64,000 bases of DNA from Pegoplata infirma. Taxonomy: Eukaryota > Arthropoda > Insecta > Diptera > Anthomyiidae. A program made the position numbers and the translations under genes. The notes under the pieces are model-generated. The model saw only the letters and a list, made by a program, of their open reading frames with translations, had not been told where the DNA came from and did no database searches. The DNA lies in the NCBI GenBank assembly GCA_963921195.1, contig OY992537.1:930001-994000 (forward strand). The letters are read 5' to 3'. Of this stretch, positions 23,401-38,400 are shown piece after piece; positions within the stretch are counted from its first letter, which is position 1, and every line of letters begins with the position of its first letter.

Positions 23401-26400
23401 TTAAAAATTTATTAAAATTTTTTAGTAAGCATTTATTAATTTTTTATTAAAAATTTACTCAATACTATTAAATCGTTCACTGGTGCTAAATTGAGTAATT
23501 TTTTACTCAATAGTATTAAAAATTTACTCAAATTTTTATTTTTTTTTCTGTGAACTTTGCTGAAAATGCATGCAACTTTTTTTTTTGAAGCATCGTTAAT
23601 TTGATGCTCAACAGGACTTCATTTTTTCGAAGTCTATTTCGGAACCGGAATACTTGTCGGACTATCGTTTTCTTCAAAAAACTTAAATATTTAAGAAAAA
23701 GAAATATCTCAAAAACAAAAAAAATAAAAAATTGTCCTAAAACTGTTTTGCAAAATAACAGCTGTAAATTTACAGATTTTTTTCTGTAAAATTTTGGTTG
23801 TATCAAATGCAATTTACAAATTTATGTTAATTTACACAGTGGTCGCATTTAACCGATTTTTTACTAGAAACTCTGAAATTTTACAGTTGTTTTGTTTTTT
23901 TCTTCAAATAATGTTACAGAGTTTTATAGTAAAATCACCAACTTATATTATTTGCTTATATACATATATATTGCTAGCTAAATATGTGGTGTACTTTTTG
24001 AAGTTTAACAGAGTTATTATTTTGAGTGTAGTTAAAATACATTAAAACAAAAACACGCTCCTACCTAATATTTATATTTTAAAAATAAGTATTATGAACT
24101 ATTAATGAACAAAACAAAAAAAAAACATTTATTCGTTCACCTATGTTTAAATGTGTCCTATGTACAACAAAAAAAAAAATCAATAATATTTTAATTAAAT
24201 ATTAGCGAAAACAAATCTAAAGCACCAAGCAGTATGTACATTAGTGTGGCATTTTTTGTATGGTAAACAAATGTTTCTTCCGATTTTGAATGCCCTGGAA
24301 ATTTTAACTTATCAATATTAAAAAAAAACTAAGAAATAGATGTCTTGTGATATTTATTAATTTTGTTGCAATAAACACGAATATCGAATAATTTTTAAAA
24401 TCAATCGACAGTTTTTTGTGATAAAGTGTACGTTCACGACTTAAAAAAAAATCTCAAAATTTCTTTTTATGCTTTTTCATAGAACTTGAGACAACCTTTC
24501 ATTTAAACCATGGTTGGTTACCGTTACCCTTATTATACCGTTACCGATTCAAAACCCTTTCAAATCGAATACCGTTACCGTTACCGATACCGCTAAAAAT
24601 ATTTTTAGAATACCGTTACCCTTACCGTTACCGTTATAATTATTAGAAGTTACCGGTATTGTACCGGTATTCAAAATTTTACCTGTTTTAAAGGATTTTA
24701 ACGAACAAACAAATAAAATCAAATTGCTAACATAATTTTAAATTTATAATTTGCAAATTATCATAAAATAAATGACAAAAATAATAATCATATCAAATTT
24801 ATACTGGTTTTTGGGTCCATAAAATATTTTTAGCTTTCAGTTCTATCTTTTTTCAAATTTTTAACTAAATTAATAATACCGGTACGTACCGGTTTGGTTG
24901 GTTCGGTACCGGTACATACCGTTACCGAAACGATTTGAAAACACCGTTACCTTTACCGAAATAAATAAAAATTAGATACCGTTACCGTTACCCTTACCGT
25001 TATTCGTTTCGGTAACCAACCTTGATTTAAACTTAATTTGTGCCAAACCCGATCATTTTAACCTTTGGCGTTCTTCGATCAAAGTTTTTGATTTTTGTAA
25101 AATTTTCAACAAAATTGTGAGTTTTTGAAATTTAAAAAAAAATATATTTTTGCTACACATATATTATTTTTAATAATTTTGGCATACTGAATTAGAATAT
25201 CATAATGTTTCTGAAATTGGTATAGCGGGTTTTGAGATATGCTACGTTTAAGATTTTTTTTTTAAATCTCTAATTTTTTTCATTCCAACTTAATTTGAGC
25301 CAAATCAAAAAATTTTAACCCATGGCGCCTTTGAGTTTTTGGTAAAAATTTTCAAAAATCAAAACGTTGTTCGTTCAAATAGCGATATCTCCATAACCGT
25401 TCGCCCGTTGAAAAAAAATAATAAATATGATGTATCGCAAGACATATATTTTTTTAATTTTTAAAAACCAAAACTTTGTTCCCCTGAGCGCCTCGATTGG
25501 CCTCAAATTTGTAACACAATATTTTGAAATCTACTAGAATAAAAATTTGTCCAGACACTATAATGTTTGGGCAAATAGAAAAATGAAAAAGTTGAATAAA
25601 TGCCACTCTAATGTACATATGAATGTAACATGAAAATGCTTTTAAATTCAAGCTAAATATAAAATTTGAACTGATTTGAATTTTACCCCAAAAATAAACT
25701 CTTTAAAAAGCGATGCCAAAAAAAAAACAAAAAACAAAATCGTTACAGAATTTAGAACTTTCACTTTTGAGCATACTACATATTTTTAGTAACATACAAT
25801 ATGAACTAAATTCCCTGTAATTTTCTTGCAATTGCTAAAATTAGCATTTATTTATGTATGCAGTTACTTTTAAGTGGCATTTTTTTAATGGTCCCTTTTG
25901 CTAATTACATACATATTTTTTTCTTTTCGTTTGCTTTAGACTTGTCAAGATAATTTGAATACTCAAAATGACAAATTATTGGAGCTACGTGACATTGTTT
26001 CAAAAATTGCCGGCGATATCGGTTTGGATGCTTCAAATTTCATGCACGGTGAATTGGAGGAACTAGGACAACGTTTGGAAAATTGCAAGGATACTATAAC
26101 CACATTGGCCAATGTGGCTGAAGCACAAGAACGTGAACGCAAAGAAGTTGAGAGAAATTGTACTGAAGCAAAGGAATACTTTACTAATGTTAAACAGGTA
26201 TGTGTGAGTAAAACGAAATGTTTTGAAAATTGTTGTTAATTATTCTTTTAATTGTTCATGCATTGATTCAAAAACAAAAAAAAAAATATGATATATACCC
26301 AACATAATTTTTCGATTCCAATATCGGTTTCAGATCGTATTAAAGTTTACTTACAAATATAAAACTTAGGCATGTAAAGAAGGAAAATTAAGAAAAACGT

Positions 26401-29400
26401 ATTTTTTTGTAACGGAGTTATCTGATATTTAGGAACAACGTATATCGATTTTAATATACATACGTACATCATTTGAAAATTATTTAAAATACCTTTCATT
26501 TTGGACTCCATTTGCCAATGGCTACATTAAAAAAAAAATATAAAAAAAGAAATCGTTTAATTATTTTTTTTCGCCATTTTCGAGACGTTATAACTGTGCG
26601 AATTCACATTTTTTTATAAAAACTGATACATATGTCGTTTTGTTTCTTCTCTAAAAAAACTTCACATGAAGTTTGAAAAATTCGGGTTTCACTATATTTA
26701 TTATATTTTTTTTTTATTATAGGAACAAAATATTAAAAGTTTATTCGTGGAACTTTAAGTCGACATATCAAGTTTTATAAATAAAGGTGGATTCGCGCAG
26801 TTAAAACGTCTCGAATTTGGCAAAAAACTTGTTTTCAACTTAAAGCAAAGATATCTCGAAAACCTGATGTCATAAGCAAATTCTGAGATCAGATTCAGCC
26901 CAACTCAAACCCTCAGTTAAGTTTACTCTGGTCTATGGGTTGAAAATTTGTTGGCCTGCGTAAATAATAGAGTAAATATTTTATAAAAGGGAGTAACAAA
27001 ATTATTGCTTTTTCAATAATTTAACTTTACAGATATTTTACAACGGGTAAATAAAAATTTCCAGCTAAATATAAGATTGGTTAGATAAAATATACGTGTG
27101 CATTTATTTTTCCGTCTCTGTAACAATTATTAACAGCAAGAAGACCTTCCCTGTAGATAAGTTTACAAACCCCTTGTTTAGATTCGTTATTTATAATTGT
27201 AACGAAACAAATTATACTATTATAATTTGTTCTGCTATCGACACAATTTCCAGGTATTTTAGAGAAATAATAATATAACACATACTTAGTTCTTCAGATA
27301 TTCTAGAATTTTATGAAATTTATGAAATTTTTTTATTTATTGCTAATTTTCAAATTAAAAATTAAAAGCATTAAAATTAAGGAGTTGGCTTATTTAATGC
27401 ATCTTTTTCTGAAAATTTATGTTTTTATGTTACATGTCTTGATATTTTTATTCTGAATAAAGAAACTCGTCATTTTCACACCATTTCCAATTAAATTTTG
27501 TCATTCCGTTTGTAAGACCTTTAAATACACTGTTGAACAAATTATTTAAAAATCGTACTCCCATGAAACACAATACAAGAATAAAATAGATTTGTACCTC
27601 CTTATTTCAAATCTGCCTACCGGTTTTAAGATATTCGCGTTTGAATATTTAAAAAATGCTAATTAAGGGTTTTTTTAATCTCCTCTGCAACGAATTCTTA
27701 AGTTTCTTACAATTCAAAATATTAAATACCGATAGCTAAACACATTTGGCTGATCCACTGGCGCATATTATTGCGTTAGGTTGGGTTAGGTTATGGTGGA
27801 TGGCATTGGCAAAAAACCAATGCCTATAGAGGCCGACTTGTGGCCCATTATGATTCCAGTTTTCCCTTCTTCTTAGATAAAAAGCAATAGTTGCATTTAT
27901 GCATTCCACTTCGATAATTTGATAAACGCCAGTAAGGTCCATGGATTTATTCCTCGGATTTCATGTAAATTCTGAAAGAAGAAAGAGCCAAATAATTTAA
28001 ATCTTCAAAAAGACAGTGCAGGGCATTCGCATTATTATTAGTTACACTATTATTATTAGTTACATTATTGCGTTAGTTACACCAATATAAATTAGATCTG
28101 CAGACTCCAAATCTGTTATCAAAATTTTTCTAACGCGTGACGTTTTGAGATATTGGCGTTTGAAAATTCAAACTAGCATATATATTCTTCTTACAGTAAA
28201 ACTCGGTTATAACGACCTCGACTATAATGAACTAATTCTAAAGTCCTGACATTTTGGCAACCATTTTCATAGAAAATACTTCTTCTAGAACTCTCGGTTA
28301 TAATGAATCCTCAGTTATAACGAATCCTCGGTTATGACGAATCCTCGGTTATAACGAATCCTTGTTATTATGGTTTAAGGAATGCAATTTCATATGCTTT
28401 TACATTTTAAAACGAAAGCCATAAATATTTTTTGCGGCAATCATGATTGTCAAACTCACAAATGGTTGCCAATTTTTGGTTTATATTATAATTTTTATAA
28501 AATTTATTTATATTTTTTACGTTTACCGTTGATTAAAGGCCTGATCGCTCAGCTAAAAAGGATTTTAAAGAAAATATTTTTAGCAATTTGTTCTATTACA
28601 GTGTATTGACAGTTAATATTGCTTGAAATGGTTTTTAGAATATTATTTACAAAAAAATCAACATTTAATCAATACTATTGAAACTTTTTTTTTGTAAATA
28701 AAATTCGGTTAATTTAAAATATACCCCACTTATAGCGAACTTCGCTTATAACGAGCAATTTCTGCTGGTCCCGGGAAGTGCGTTGTAACCGGGTTTTACT
28801 GTATTCTTTCTGAATTAGACTTCAATTTTCAAACGTAAATATCACAGTTTTGGAATCAGCAGGTTCATTTTATATAATCAAATCCATTTTTGTGAAAACA
28901 ATGACAAATACGTAACAGTCGGCCTCCAAAAGTGCTAAATTATTGAATTTTTAATAGCGATTATCTCACAAGCGGTACGTGTTTAAAAATTTGTATGGCA
29001 GATTTGGAATCAGGAGACATTCAGTTAGATATTTAACTGCGAGGTTTTTGGTGTCAAACCGTGGTATCGGTCATAAAAATTCTTTTAAATCAAATTAAAA
29101 GAAATGGTGTTGCTTCGAAATTTAATACGTAACTTAAAAAACGGATTTTTTTTTTGCTTTTTGAACAATAGAATTGTTAGTTAACCTCAGCTGCTAAAAA
29201 AAAATAAAACTTTAACAAACTATATGAAATGTGGGTTAAAAATTAACACAATAAATTTCTGTATACAAGCGTCAGCAGAAAATAATGAGAAAAGTGCCCT
29301 ACAATCATCATCCTAAATTGTTCAATACGTTTAATATTTAACTATTGCTTTGTTTTTCAATAAGTGGATTTATTTTCGAATTAATCTTATTTAGTTTAAA

Positions 29401-32400
29401 ATAAATAATTTAACATGCCAAAACAAATTTGGAATACTTTTTTCCGTAATCTACACTCTATTTAAAATGATTTCAGTTTCCTACTATAAATTGGGTAAAT
29501 TTACACAAAATGCGTAATTCTACTTAAAAATATTGGAAATTTACTCAATTTATAGTAGTATATTTTTTGAATTTGTTGAAATTTACCCAATTTATAGTAG
29601 GAAACTGGACTCATTTTTTTAGGGTGTACGGTAAATTAGCAATTATAATCCGATAAAATAATAAAATAATGTGGAAAATTAAAAATGTTATAAATAAATC
29701 AAAATTAATCCAACTAAATTTTAGGATTTAATAAGTCCAATTTTGGATTAATTTTGATTTATTTATAACTTTTTTCTTTTTTTAATTTTTTTTTTTTATT
29801 ATTTTTTCGGATTATAATTGCTTATTAATCGTAGATAACGGAAAAAAATATTCCAAATTTGTTTTGGTATGTTAAAATATATTTTTTAAGCAAAAAAAAG
29901 ATTAATCAGAAAATAAATCCACTTATTGAAAAACACAGCAAACGGAAACTGTCGCTTGAATAGCATTGTTTCTCATTTCCGTAGTTAGTACACTATTGAT
30001 GGTATTCACGTCAGAATTGTTTACCCTTGCAAAGGGCGAAATGCAACTTTTATTACAACAAACACACCAAATATTATTATGGATATTATTTCATCCCGTG
30101 TGTTTGTTGTAATAAATTTTGCATTTCGCACTTTGCAAGGGTAAAAAATTCTGACGTGAATACGATCATTTAGTATTCAATTGCTTTAAATAGTTATTGT
30201 TCAATTGTTGGAAAATATTTTATTCAGTTCTCTGAACTGATTGGGTGTTACGCACTGCAGGGAGTATTTTTGTCATCAACAACCATGATGACTACTTAAT
30301 TACTGTCTGGCCTTAGTAAAAAAGTTTTCCAAAAACAACAAACTTTTGTTTTGCCAACAGTCTTTTAGCTTTATGGCACGTATTGATTTCAGTGCAAAAT
30401 TATGGATGAGGTCATTGCCAGCTCCCTAGTGCTAATATAAATGTATGGTTGCAAATAACAACAGGAAATACTTAACATTTAGTTGCAAGAACTAAGTGCT
30501 AGAGTAGACCAAATATAAATAAGTTTCGTTCGAAAACGAAAAAACAAACTAACTGTTTAGTATGCGTAAGGCAGTTGTTGCATGAACATCAATCGAACAG
30601 CCAATGCAGAAAGTACATAGACTTGTGTATAAGAAAACTGTAGGATAACTTTAATAAATAGTGTGTTTGCAATTACTAATGGATTTGATTTTGGCTTTTA
30701 ATTTTTTCACAGGATATATCTCATGAAACTAAGTCACCTCAGGAGAGCGAAGAACAATTGAATGTTCTGAGAAATCATTTACAAACGTTGGCAAACACCG
30801 AAGAACAGTTGAAACAATTACGTGAACGTGACATTGAGGCAGGACCCGATAACGCACAATCTCGCGATGACACTTCAATTACAGAAGTTTTGGAACTGTG
30901 GCAAAAAATATTCCAAGATACTTTCCAAGAATATCATCGATTGTCCACGCGTTTGGTTCGTTCACAAAACAGTGCTGAGGCCTTCCGTTTGTGGCGCCAG
31001 TATTTACAACATGTACAATCCTTCCTCTCCTGTGCCATACCCGAAGACTATACTGCCCTTAAAGAACAACAACATTTATGCGAGATTCATCAGAATCTTT
31101 TGGTATCGCAACAGAATGTTTTGGCTTTGCACACAGAAGCTGAACAACAGGCGGTACCGGAAGTCAGCGAACAATTTAAACAACTGACAAATATGCATAA
31201 TGAGACACTTTCACGCATTATGCAACGCAATGGTGAATTGGAAAGGCGCATGACTATTTGGCATACCTATAGACAAGATTTGACTGTACTGCTGGAATGG
31301 CTGAAAGAACGGGAAAAGGATCGTAATTCTTTGCAATTAAGGTATATCCATCTCAAACGGTTACCGCGTCTGCATCAACGTTTGGAAGGTCTTATGAATC
31401 AAATGCCAGTTGGTGAACAAATGTGTTCAAAATTGAAAATGCAACAACAGGACCTAATGAAGTTCTGCGACGATGCTTTAGCTACTTCAGTGCGCATGGA
31501 GCAGGCTAGTGTAGTTCAGCGTGTCAATAACCTTAAAGCTGCTCTTGAAACCTGGGCAGGCTTTCTTGCCAAAATTAATGATTTGGACATTAAATATCAA
31601 CAACAAGTGTCTGATGTGCAAAATGATTTAGCCACTGCCCAACAAATGGTCACCAAGACTGAGGAATCTTTGCCTACTACCACAGATGCGATACAAGAAT
31701 GTTTAGGTTTGTTGAGAGCTCAAAGAGTGCAACTATCGAAGCATACCCCTACTTTGGAAAACCTTAATGTGTTGCAGGAAGAGTTGAAAGAATGCATCAG
31801 CCCGTACGATATGAAAACCATTCGTCAAACGATTTGGATATTATGGCAACAACATGCTGATATTGATTATGAACTTTCCACGCTCATTAACACCATCGAA
31901 GAGAGACTTATGTTGTTGGCCAACTTTAACAACCGTAATGACCGACTATCCAAGTGGTTGGATAAATTAGAGGAACGCTTAGATAGAACCGCCGACATTT
32001 CTTCTATGGCCAATCCGGAAGAGTTTGCCAAACAATTGGAAAAGCAAGTTAATACTGAACTCACTCTTAGAGAACGTGATCGTGAATGGTTACTTTCTTC
32101 AGCCCGCGAAATAATGGAATTGTATGCAGACAATACACCACACAGTGAATCTGTAAGATCAAGTGTCCAAGAAAAGTCTGATATGCTCATCGATAGATGG
32201 GATCGTATACGATACTTGTGCAAGCAACGTACTAATAAAATCAACGATCTAAAAATGACTTTGCAGAGACTAGAAGAGCGAATCGCACTTTTACGATCGT
32301 GGATGTTTGAAGTAGAATCGGAGTTGGGCAAGCCATTAACCTTTGATTCCTACACTCCACCTGTGATTGAAGCCAAACTGAAAGAGCACGAGAAAATACA

Positions 32401-35400
32401 AAGATCGATTGAACAAAAGAGCAGTAATGTCGGTGAAGTTTTGAATTTAGTCGAAATGTTACTCAACGATGCCGATACTTGGCGCACCCACTTAAATACC
32501 GCCAATTTAGCATTGGCTGCTCAAAACCTGGAACAAAGATGGAAACATGTTTGCAGTCAGTCTGCTGAAAGAAAACAGCGTATTCTGACAGTGTGGAACA
32601 TGTTGCAGCAACTCATTAAATTGACTACGGAACACAAAACATGGATGCAAAATCAAGAATCCGAAATTTCTAACCTAGAAAGAGATCTCAATAAATTGTC
32701 CAATGATCAAGTCCAAGAACGCCAGCAGTTGGTGGAGCAAAAACTTAAACAACTCGAAAGTCAAGAAACCAATCTTAAGCAACTTGAACAAATTTATGCT
32801 AAACTTACTTCCAGTTCTGGCGTCGATCCTGAAAATATTCAGAAACTTACCATGCCTACCAAATTAATGTTAACAAAATGGCGTCAATTCCAGCCCAGAT
32901 GTCATGCCATCACAGATACGATAAATAAAGAATTAGCCTTATACAGGGACTTCAAGAAGGCCCAGGATGATGCTGTCAATTCTCTTAGTGCCATACAGTT
33001 AGATGTGGCCAAGCTAACAGAGAATCCTCCGAAATCGGCTGCCGAAGCTAAAGATGCTCTAAAACGTATCGAAAGCTTTGAACGTAAACTTCAAAAGGCA
33101 AGTGCTCAGGTTGAAAATGTTGATAAACTTGCAGCAGAAGCAAAGGGTAAATTAAAGAAACAAGAAGATCTCACCACCATCGTGACTTTGATCACTCAAC
33201 TCACTACGTTGTGGCGTGAAGTTCAAACTCGCATAACCATAACAAAAACTGAGTGGCTAACTAAAGCAGCCTCGCTAGGAGTAGCTGCCACCGAAGCGGC
33301 GATTACAGCCACTAGAGTAGGAGAATCCGAAGCTGGTGTCCAAGTGGATACATTATCGAAACGTAAACTCCGTAAAGCTCCTATGGTAAGGGAAACTTCC
33401 ATTACTGCCAAAGATGCCTATATCATGGAATTGGAAACTGCTATCAAGGAATGCCTAACAAACTTGGATGATTTGCAAAAAACTATCTGCGATCGAACAC
33501 GTAAACCAGGTCCCCAGAAAATGTCTAAACTCTTAGGCAATGCTCAATCATCGACGGAACTTGTGAAGCATTTGAGTCAATTGTTGTTAACCGAGTGCAA
33601 CGCAACCCATAAGGATGCACAAACAGAGACCGTGGCAGAGCTAACGCTGCGCTTCGATACTTTGCAATCGCAATGGAAGGCGCGTCAGCAACACGATCAA
33701 AATGCAAGGTAAGTTTATTGTCATTACTAAGATTTCATAGATCTGGTTTTGGATGTTTTTTTTTAAATACCAACTAACTTTAATGCTTTGTTTTTATCAA
33801 ACTTTTGTTACAATCATTACACCAACCATTTGTTCAAATTTTAACAAAACAATTCAAAAAAACCCTAAACATGTACATACAAACACGCTTTATCTGGCCT
33901 ATAGCAAATTACCAATTGCCTCCAAATATAACTGTACACAGTAAGTTTCAATAAAAAGCAATTTAATTAATTCTTTGAATTTAACACGAAATCATTAATA
34001 CATTTGGCAATAATATTAATTGCGAAAACGAACCTTAAATACTATGATTACTTTCACCACTTTTCCAAATCAGTTTAACATATCCCACTTCATACTTTGG
34101 GTTTTTTTTTGCAAGCAATTTACAACATTTCTTACTTTTTCGAAACACCATTAAATATTTAATTCTTTATAATCCTCACAGCGAGATCGGTCGCTTAACA
34201 TGTCCGCTCTGTACACAACGTAACTGGCAACAAATCGACAATGATCTCTGGCGTCTAGAACAGTGGCTACAATTTGCAGAAGGCACTCAAAAATCACAGT
34301 CCTCTCCTCCCTCTAACATTGAGTTGCTCGAAGATGTTGTTCAAGATCATCGAGAATTCTTGCTCGACTTGGAGAGTCACAAATCTATTATATCTTCGCT
34401 AAATGTGGTGGGAGATCATTTGGCCACTCATACGCTGGATCACGAAAAAGCCAGACAATTGAAAGACCGCCTCGAGGCAGATAATGAACGATGGAATAAT
34501 GTTTGCATTAACGCCACCAAATGGCAGGGTCTATTACAAACAGCCCTCATGGGTAATAGTGAATTCCATTCCATCATCGATGAACTGTGCGCTTGGCTAC
34601 AACAGACTGAGGCTAATATTAAAGCCTCTGAACCTGTCGACTTGACCGAAGATCGATCAATACTTCAAGCTAAATTCGAAAAATTCAAAGAGTTGCGTGC
34701 CGAGCTCGAGCGCTGTGAGCCCAGAGTAGTTAGTTTACAAGATGCTGCTGATCAATTACTAAAGACTGTAGAAGGATCAGAAGCGGAATCATCAAATACA
34801 TACGCAAGGTAAGTGAGCCAAAGGCCAATGCCTGAGGGCGGCACGATTAAAATGGGATTCAGCATTAAAATTGTGAACGCAGTGGTAGTAGAAGTAAAAT
34901 CCTGTCGTTTAGTGTAACATTAGATTAATTATAGTAGACTAAATAGTTAAATTGTAGTTAGAGTTGCAAGGATTTTAATTTGTGAAATCCTTGATTGTAG
35001 TTTAGAAAACGGGAAAATGAATGAATTTCGAGATATTCTGATTTTGTTCTTTTTTTTATATTTTTTTATGATTTTAGGTCTTACCTTCGTAATCAATTTA
35101 TATATATGAAATTGTAATACTACGTCTGTATAGCAAGTGATTTTTGTTTAATTGACTTTTATCGAGTTACAATTCCATTTCCTAAAAATAGAAATTACAC
35201 TAAATACAGTGTTTTTTTTTTAATACATTTCTTATTTTAAACCATTCAAAATCCTTAATACGTTAAACCGTATGTGCTTGATTTGACATTTTTTCTACGC
35301 AAAATTGTATATTTGAAATGTATGTATGTAGATATCCCAAGAAATAAATTAAATACATTTTTTGTTCAAAAATTATACAAACTGAACAATGTAATTATTA

Positions 35401-38400
35401 CAAAGTATTAAATTTCCTTAAATTTTTTCATGTTGAAACATTAAATTTTTAAAACTTTTCTTTACTATTTAATTAAAATATATCAGGTTACATAAATATT
35501 TTTCTTTTTTTTTGTAAATTAATTAAAAAATATTTGTTTATAAAATACAAGAAAATAAATGGATTGTTATTATATACGATCTTTGTGATATATGGATAAG
35601 TAGTAACCTTATATATTTTAAAATCATGTAACATTTAAACAATGCTTGTTTTTAATTCAATATTTTATATTCATATACCTATATACCTCAATATTCATAT
35701 ACCTCTATTTTCAACGTATATCTGCCAAAAAAACTCCTACCTGCTATGCATTTTAATCATCCTTTTAGTCATTTACAATAAAAACAGAAATAAAAAGCGG
35801 GAGAAATGTTGAGGTTATTGGTAAACTACATGCAAAATGTAGTTAAAATTCACAATAGTTTAGCTTAATCTCCAATTTACTTTTATTATTAAGGATCCTA
35901 TGCACATTTCCATTAAATTTTTCCTAAAAGACCTATTTCGGCAAACTACATAAACAATATAACAGTACTAGTGTTTCCAATTATACGATCCTGCCGGTAA
36001 GGGCATTATTAAAAAAAATTACGAAAATGGAAATTGCGAAAATGGAAAATGAAATTGGCCATAATTCAATTAATCGTAATAATAATTTTTATATTTCTAA
36101 ATTTTCATATAAGTAAACGATTTATTAAAAGTAAAGTATCTAACAATAAAATTATTTGAAGTAAAATTAAATTTTCAGTCTTCATACAGTCTTTTAAAAG
36201 GGTAGAACAAAACGGAAATAAAAAATACAACCAATTAAAATTTAGATATTGACAATAATTTTTAAATTTCAATTGGGCTTTTCTGAATTTCAATTGGCCA
36301 TCTCTGAATTTCAGTTGATATTTCGAATTGTCAATTGACTTACATAAATGAATTTTGAATTTTGTGCTTTTTGAACTTTAATTGGTCTTTTCTAAATTTC
36401 AATTGTGGTTTCCTAATTTTAATTTTGCTTTTATAAATAGCAATTGGCATTTCAGAACATCAATTAGGATTTCTCAATTTTAATTGTGTTTTTCTGAATT
36501 TCATTGTGATTTTTATAATTTTGCTTTCTAAATTTCAATTGGAATTTCTAAATTTCAATTGAAATTTCTGAATTTCAATTGGCTTTTCTGAATTTCGTTT
36601 GGGATTTTAAAATTCAATTTTGCTTTTCTGAATTTTATTGAATTTCAACTGGGATTTCTTGTTTACAACAAACACAGGGAATATGAATCTCAAAAAATAT
36701 TTCAGTAATCTGTAAAAAAAATGCAAATTTTATTCTTTAAATGCATATACATTATAGATGTGCAGTGCTTTAGTGGTCCTACCCACAAAATAACTTGTTT
36801 TTGTTTTTTTGGAAATCTGGAAACACTATAAATTAAAGTCAGTGAAGGATGGTACCTCAACCGGTTCCACCTCGTTTTTTTTTTTTTTGTTTTTCATGCA
36901 TTGTATCCCGTAAAATATTTTAACGGTCAATAAAATTGGTTTTAATACATCACAATTAACTGATCAAAACAAAAACATTCAAAATCAAATTTTTCTGACT
37001 TGTTGATTTTTAAAAATGCTATAAATAATTTTAAAAATGTATAAGCCATTCCATATAATTAGTCGTTGTTTATAGTTTGCCGAAATAGCGATTTAAATCA
37101 CACACTTATTCAAAATTGTTGCTTTTTAAAAAAAAAAAAAATAAAAACACTATGGGGTTTCATTGAAGTTCTTAAACATTTCGTATACTGTATTAACTTT
37201 TTAAATTCAGAATAGTTCTTATATTTAAGTCATTCCATTTTAAAACCGAATACCTGAAAGCTTTTTTGTTTCAAACTTTTAGAAAACGTATTCTTCATTC
37301 TCAATTAGTCGAATGATTTTAAGAAATGTCAGCTTATTTTAAAGGGTTTGTTCGATTTAAGCCTAAAAAGAGTGCTCTTTTGGATGAACCACTTTCATAC
37401 AATACAATTATAGTGGTGTTTTTGGCGAACTTTGCATAAAATGTTCATACAAATTTAAGCGTATATACGCTAACCAAAAATGAAAAATTTTAATTTTCTT
37501 AAATACTAATCAATAAAATAGTATTTTTAACTTTGGTATAGTTTCATAAGTGCCAAATTGTTAAACATTGCCAATTTCACTTTTAAGCTAAGCGTACATA
37601 GTGAGTTTGAGCTAAGCGTATATAGTCATAAGTTCGGAAAAAAACACGTATATATCTGCTACAATTTGAGGACTAAAATTGAAAAATATTTTTCAAAACC
37701 GTTCGATGTTTTTTTTTAGTTTTTGACTTACATTTGTTTAAATTTTGGTTCATGGTTTGTTCCTTACAATTTTTAAATGCAAATAGCTTTAGCAACAAAT
37801 GCATTTAATATATTTTTTTTTTTTGTGAAAAAATTTAAAATATTAGGTCTGTTCCACAACGTTACCGCGGGTGCCCGCGGGTACCCAAACCAGCCCGAAA
37901 AGCGTTCCCGTACGCAAAAATTGGGTAAATGAGAGAGTTTTTGAGAGAATAAATTAGTTTCTCATTTTACCGAACTTACCCGCACTTTTTTTTCGGGTAA
38001 AATGGTAACAGTCAGATGTTGAAAAAACAGCTGATTTTTTTTGTGAAGCTAAATTGGAAATTTAAATAAAATAAAGAACTAAACCAAGGAAATGTGTTAT
38101 TTCAATACAAAAAAAAGATAATTTGTTATTAAAATAAACTTTTACAATTTGTTTTCTTGTTTAAAGTAATTTTTCTTACGAAAATATTTTAGCGTTATCG
38201 GTTTGTTTACATTTTCTATTATTTTGGGCTTGAAATGTGTTTTTTAGCGTTCCCGTACTTTTGTGTATTTTTGTGGTATCGTGAGAGGTTTTTTGATTTG
38301 CTCTCATTTTACCGAACTTTACCCGGAAAGTTCTGGAACACACCTATTTTTAAAGCAGTAAGATTTTATACTATGTTTAGACCAAACAAAAACTAACTTG

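Larger units (their letters stand above)
18822..25939 (+). other. Msp300 intron (7.1 kb), inverted-repeat elements
   Basis: No host exon seen. Contents in order: dispersed-repeat fragment (19130-19480), a three-unit inverted repeat (19660-20660), a foldback near 20880-21145, a pair of head-to-head MITEs (21400-22230), an element with CAG ends (22325-23550) carrying a 421-bp palindrome, and a 1.39-kb element (24234-25618) carrying a TACCGT-rich hAT-like insert (24509-25024). 23551-24233 is A/T-rich without an identified feature. Confidence 0.65.
26198..30712 (+). other. Msp300 intron (4.5 kb)
   Basis: Repeats: a weak inverted pair at 26570-26815 ('cgagacgttataactgtgcg' against 'gcgcagttaaaacgtctcg'), a TTAGGTT-containing repeat near 27775-27945, a pogo-like MITE (28194-28801), a foldback (29341-29940) and a palindrome (30002-30163). 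The remainder (26820-27770, 28805-29340, 30170-30712) is A/T-rich with nothing recognised. Confidence 0.6.

Noticed and set aside
27736..27942. 68-residue - strand frame next to TTAGGTTGGGTTAGG
   Set aside because: The TTAGGTT words look telomere-like but are too few and are part of an unidentified interspersed repeat; the frame has no recognised domain.
28382..28609. 75-residue frame in the pogo-like MITE
   Set aside because: No transposase motif (no HTH, no DDE-type landmark); composition like the flanking A/T sequence.
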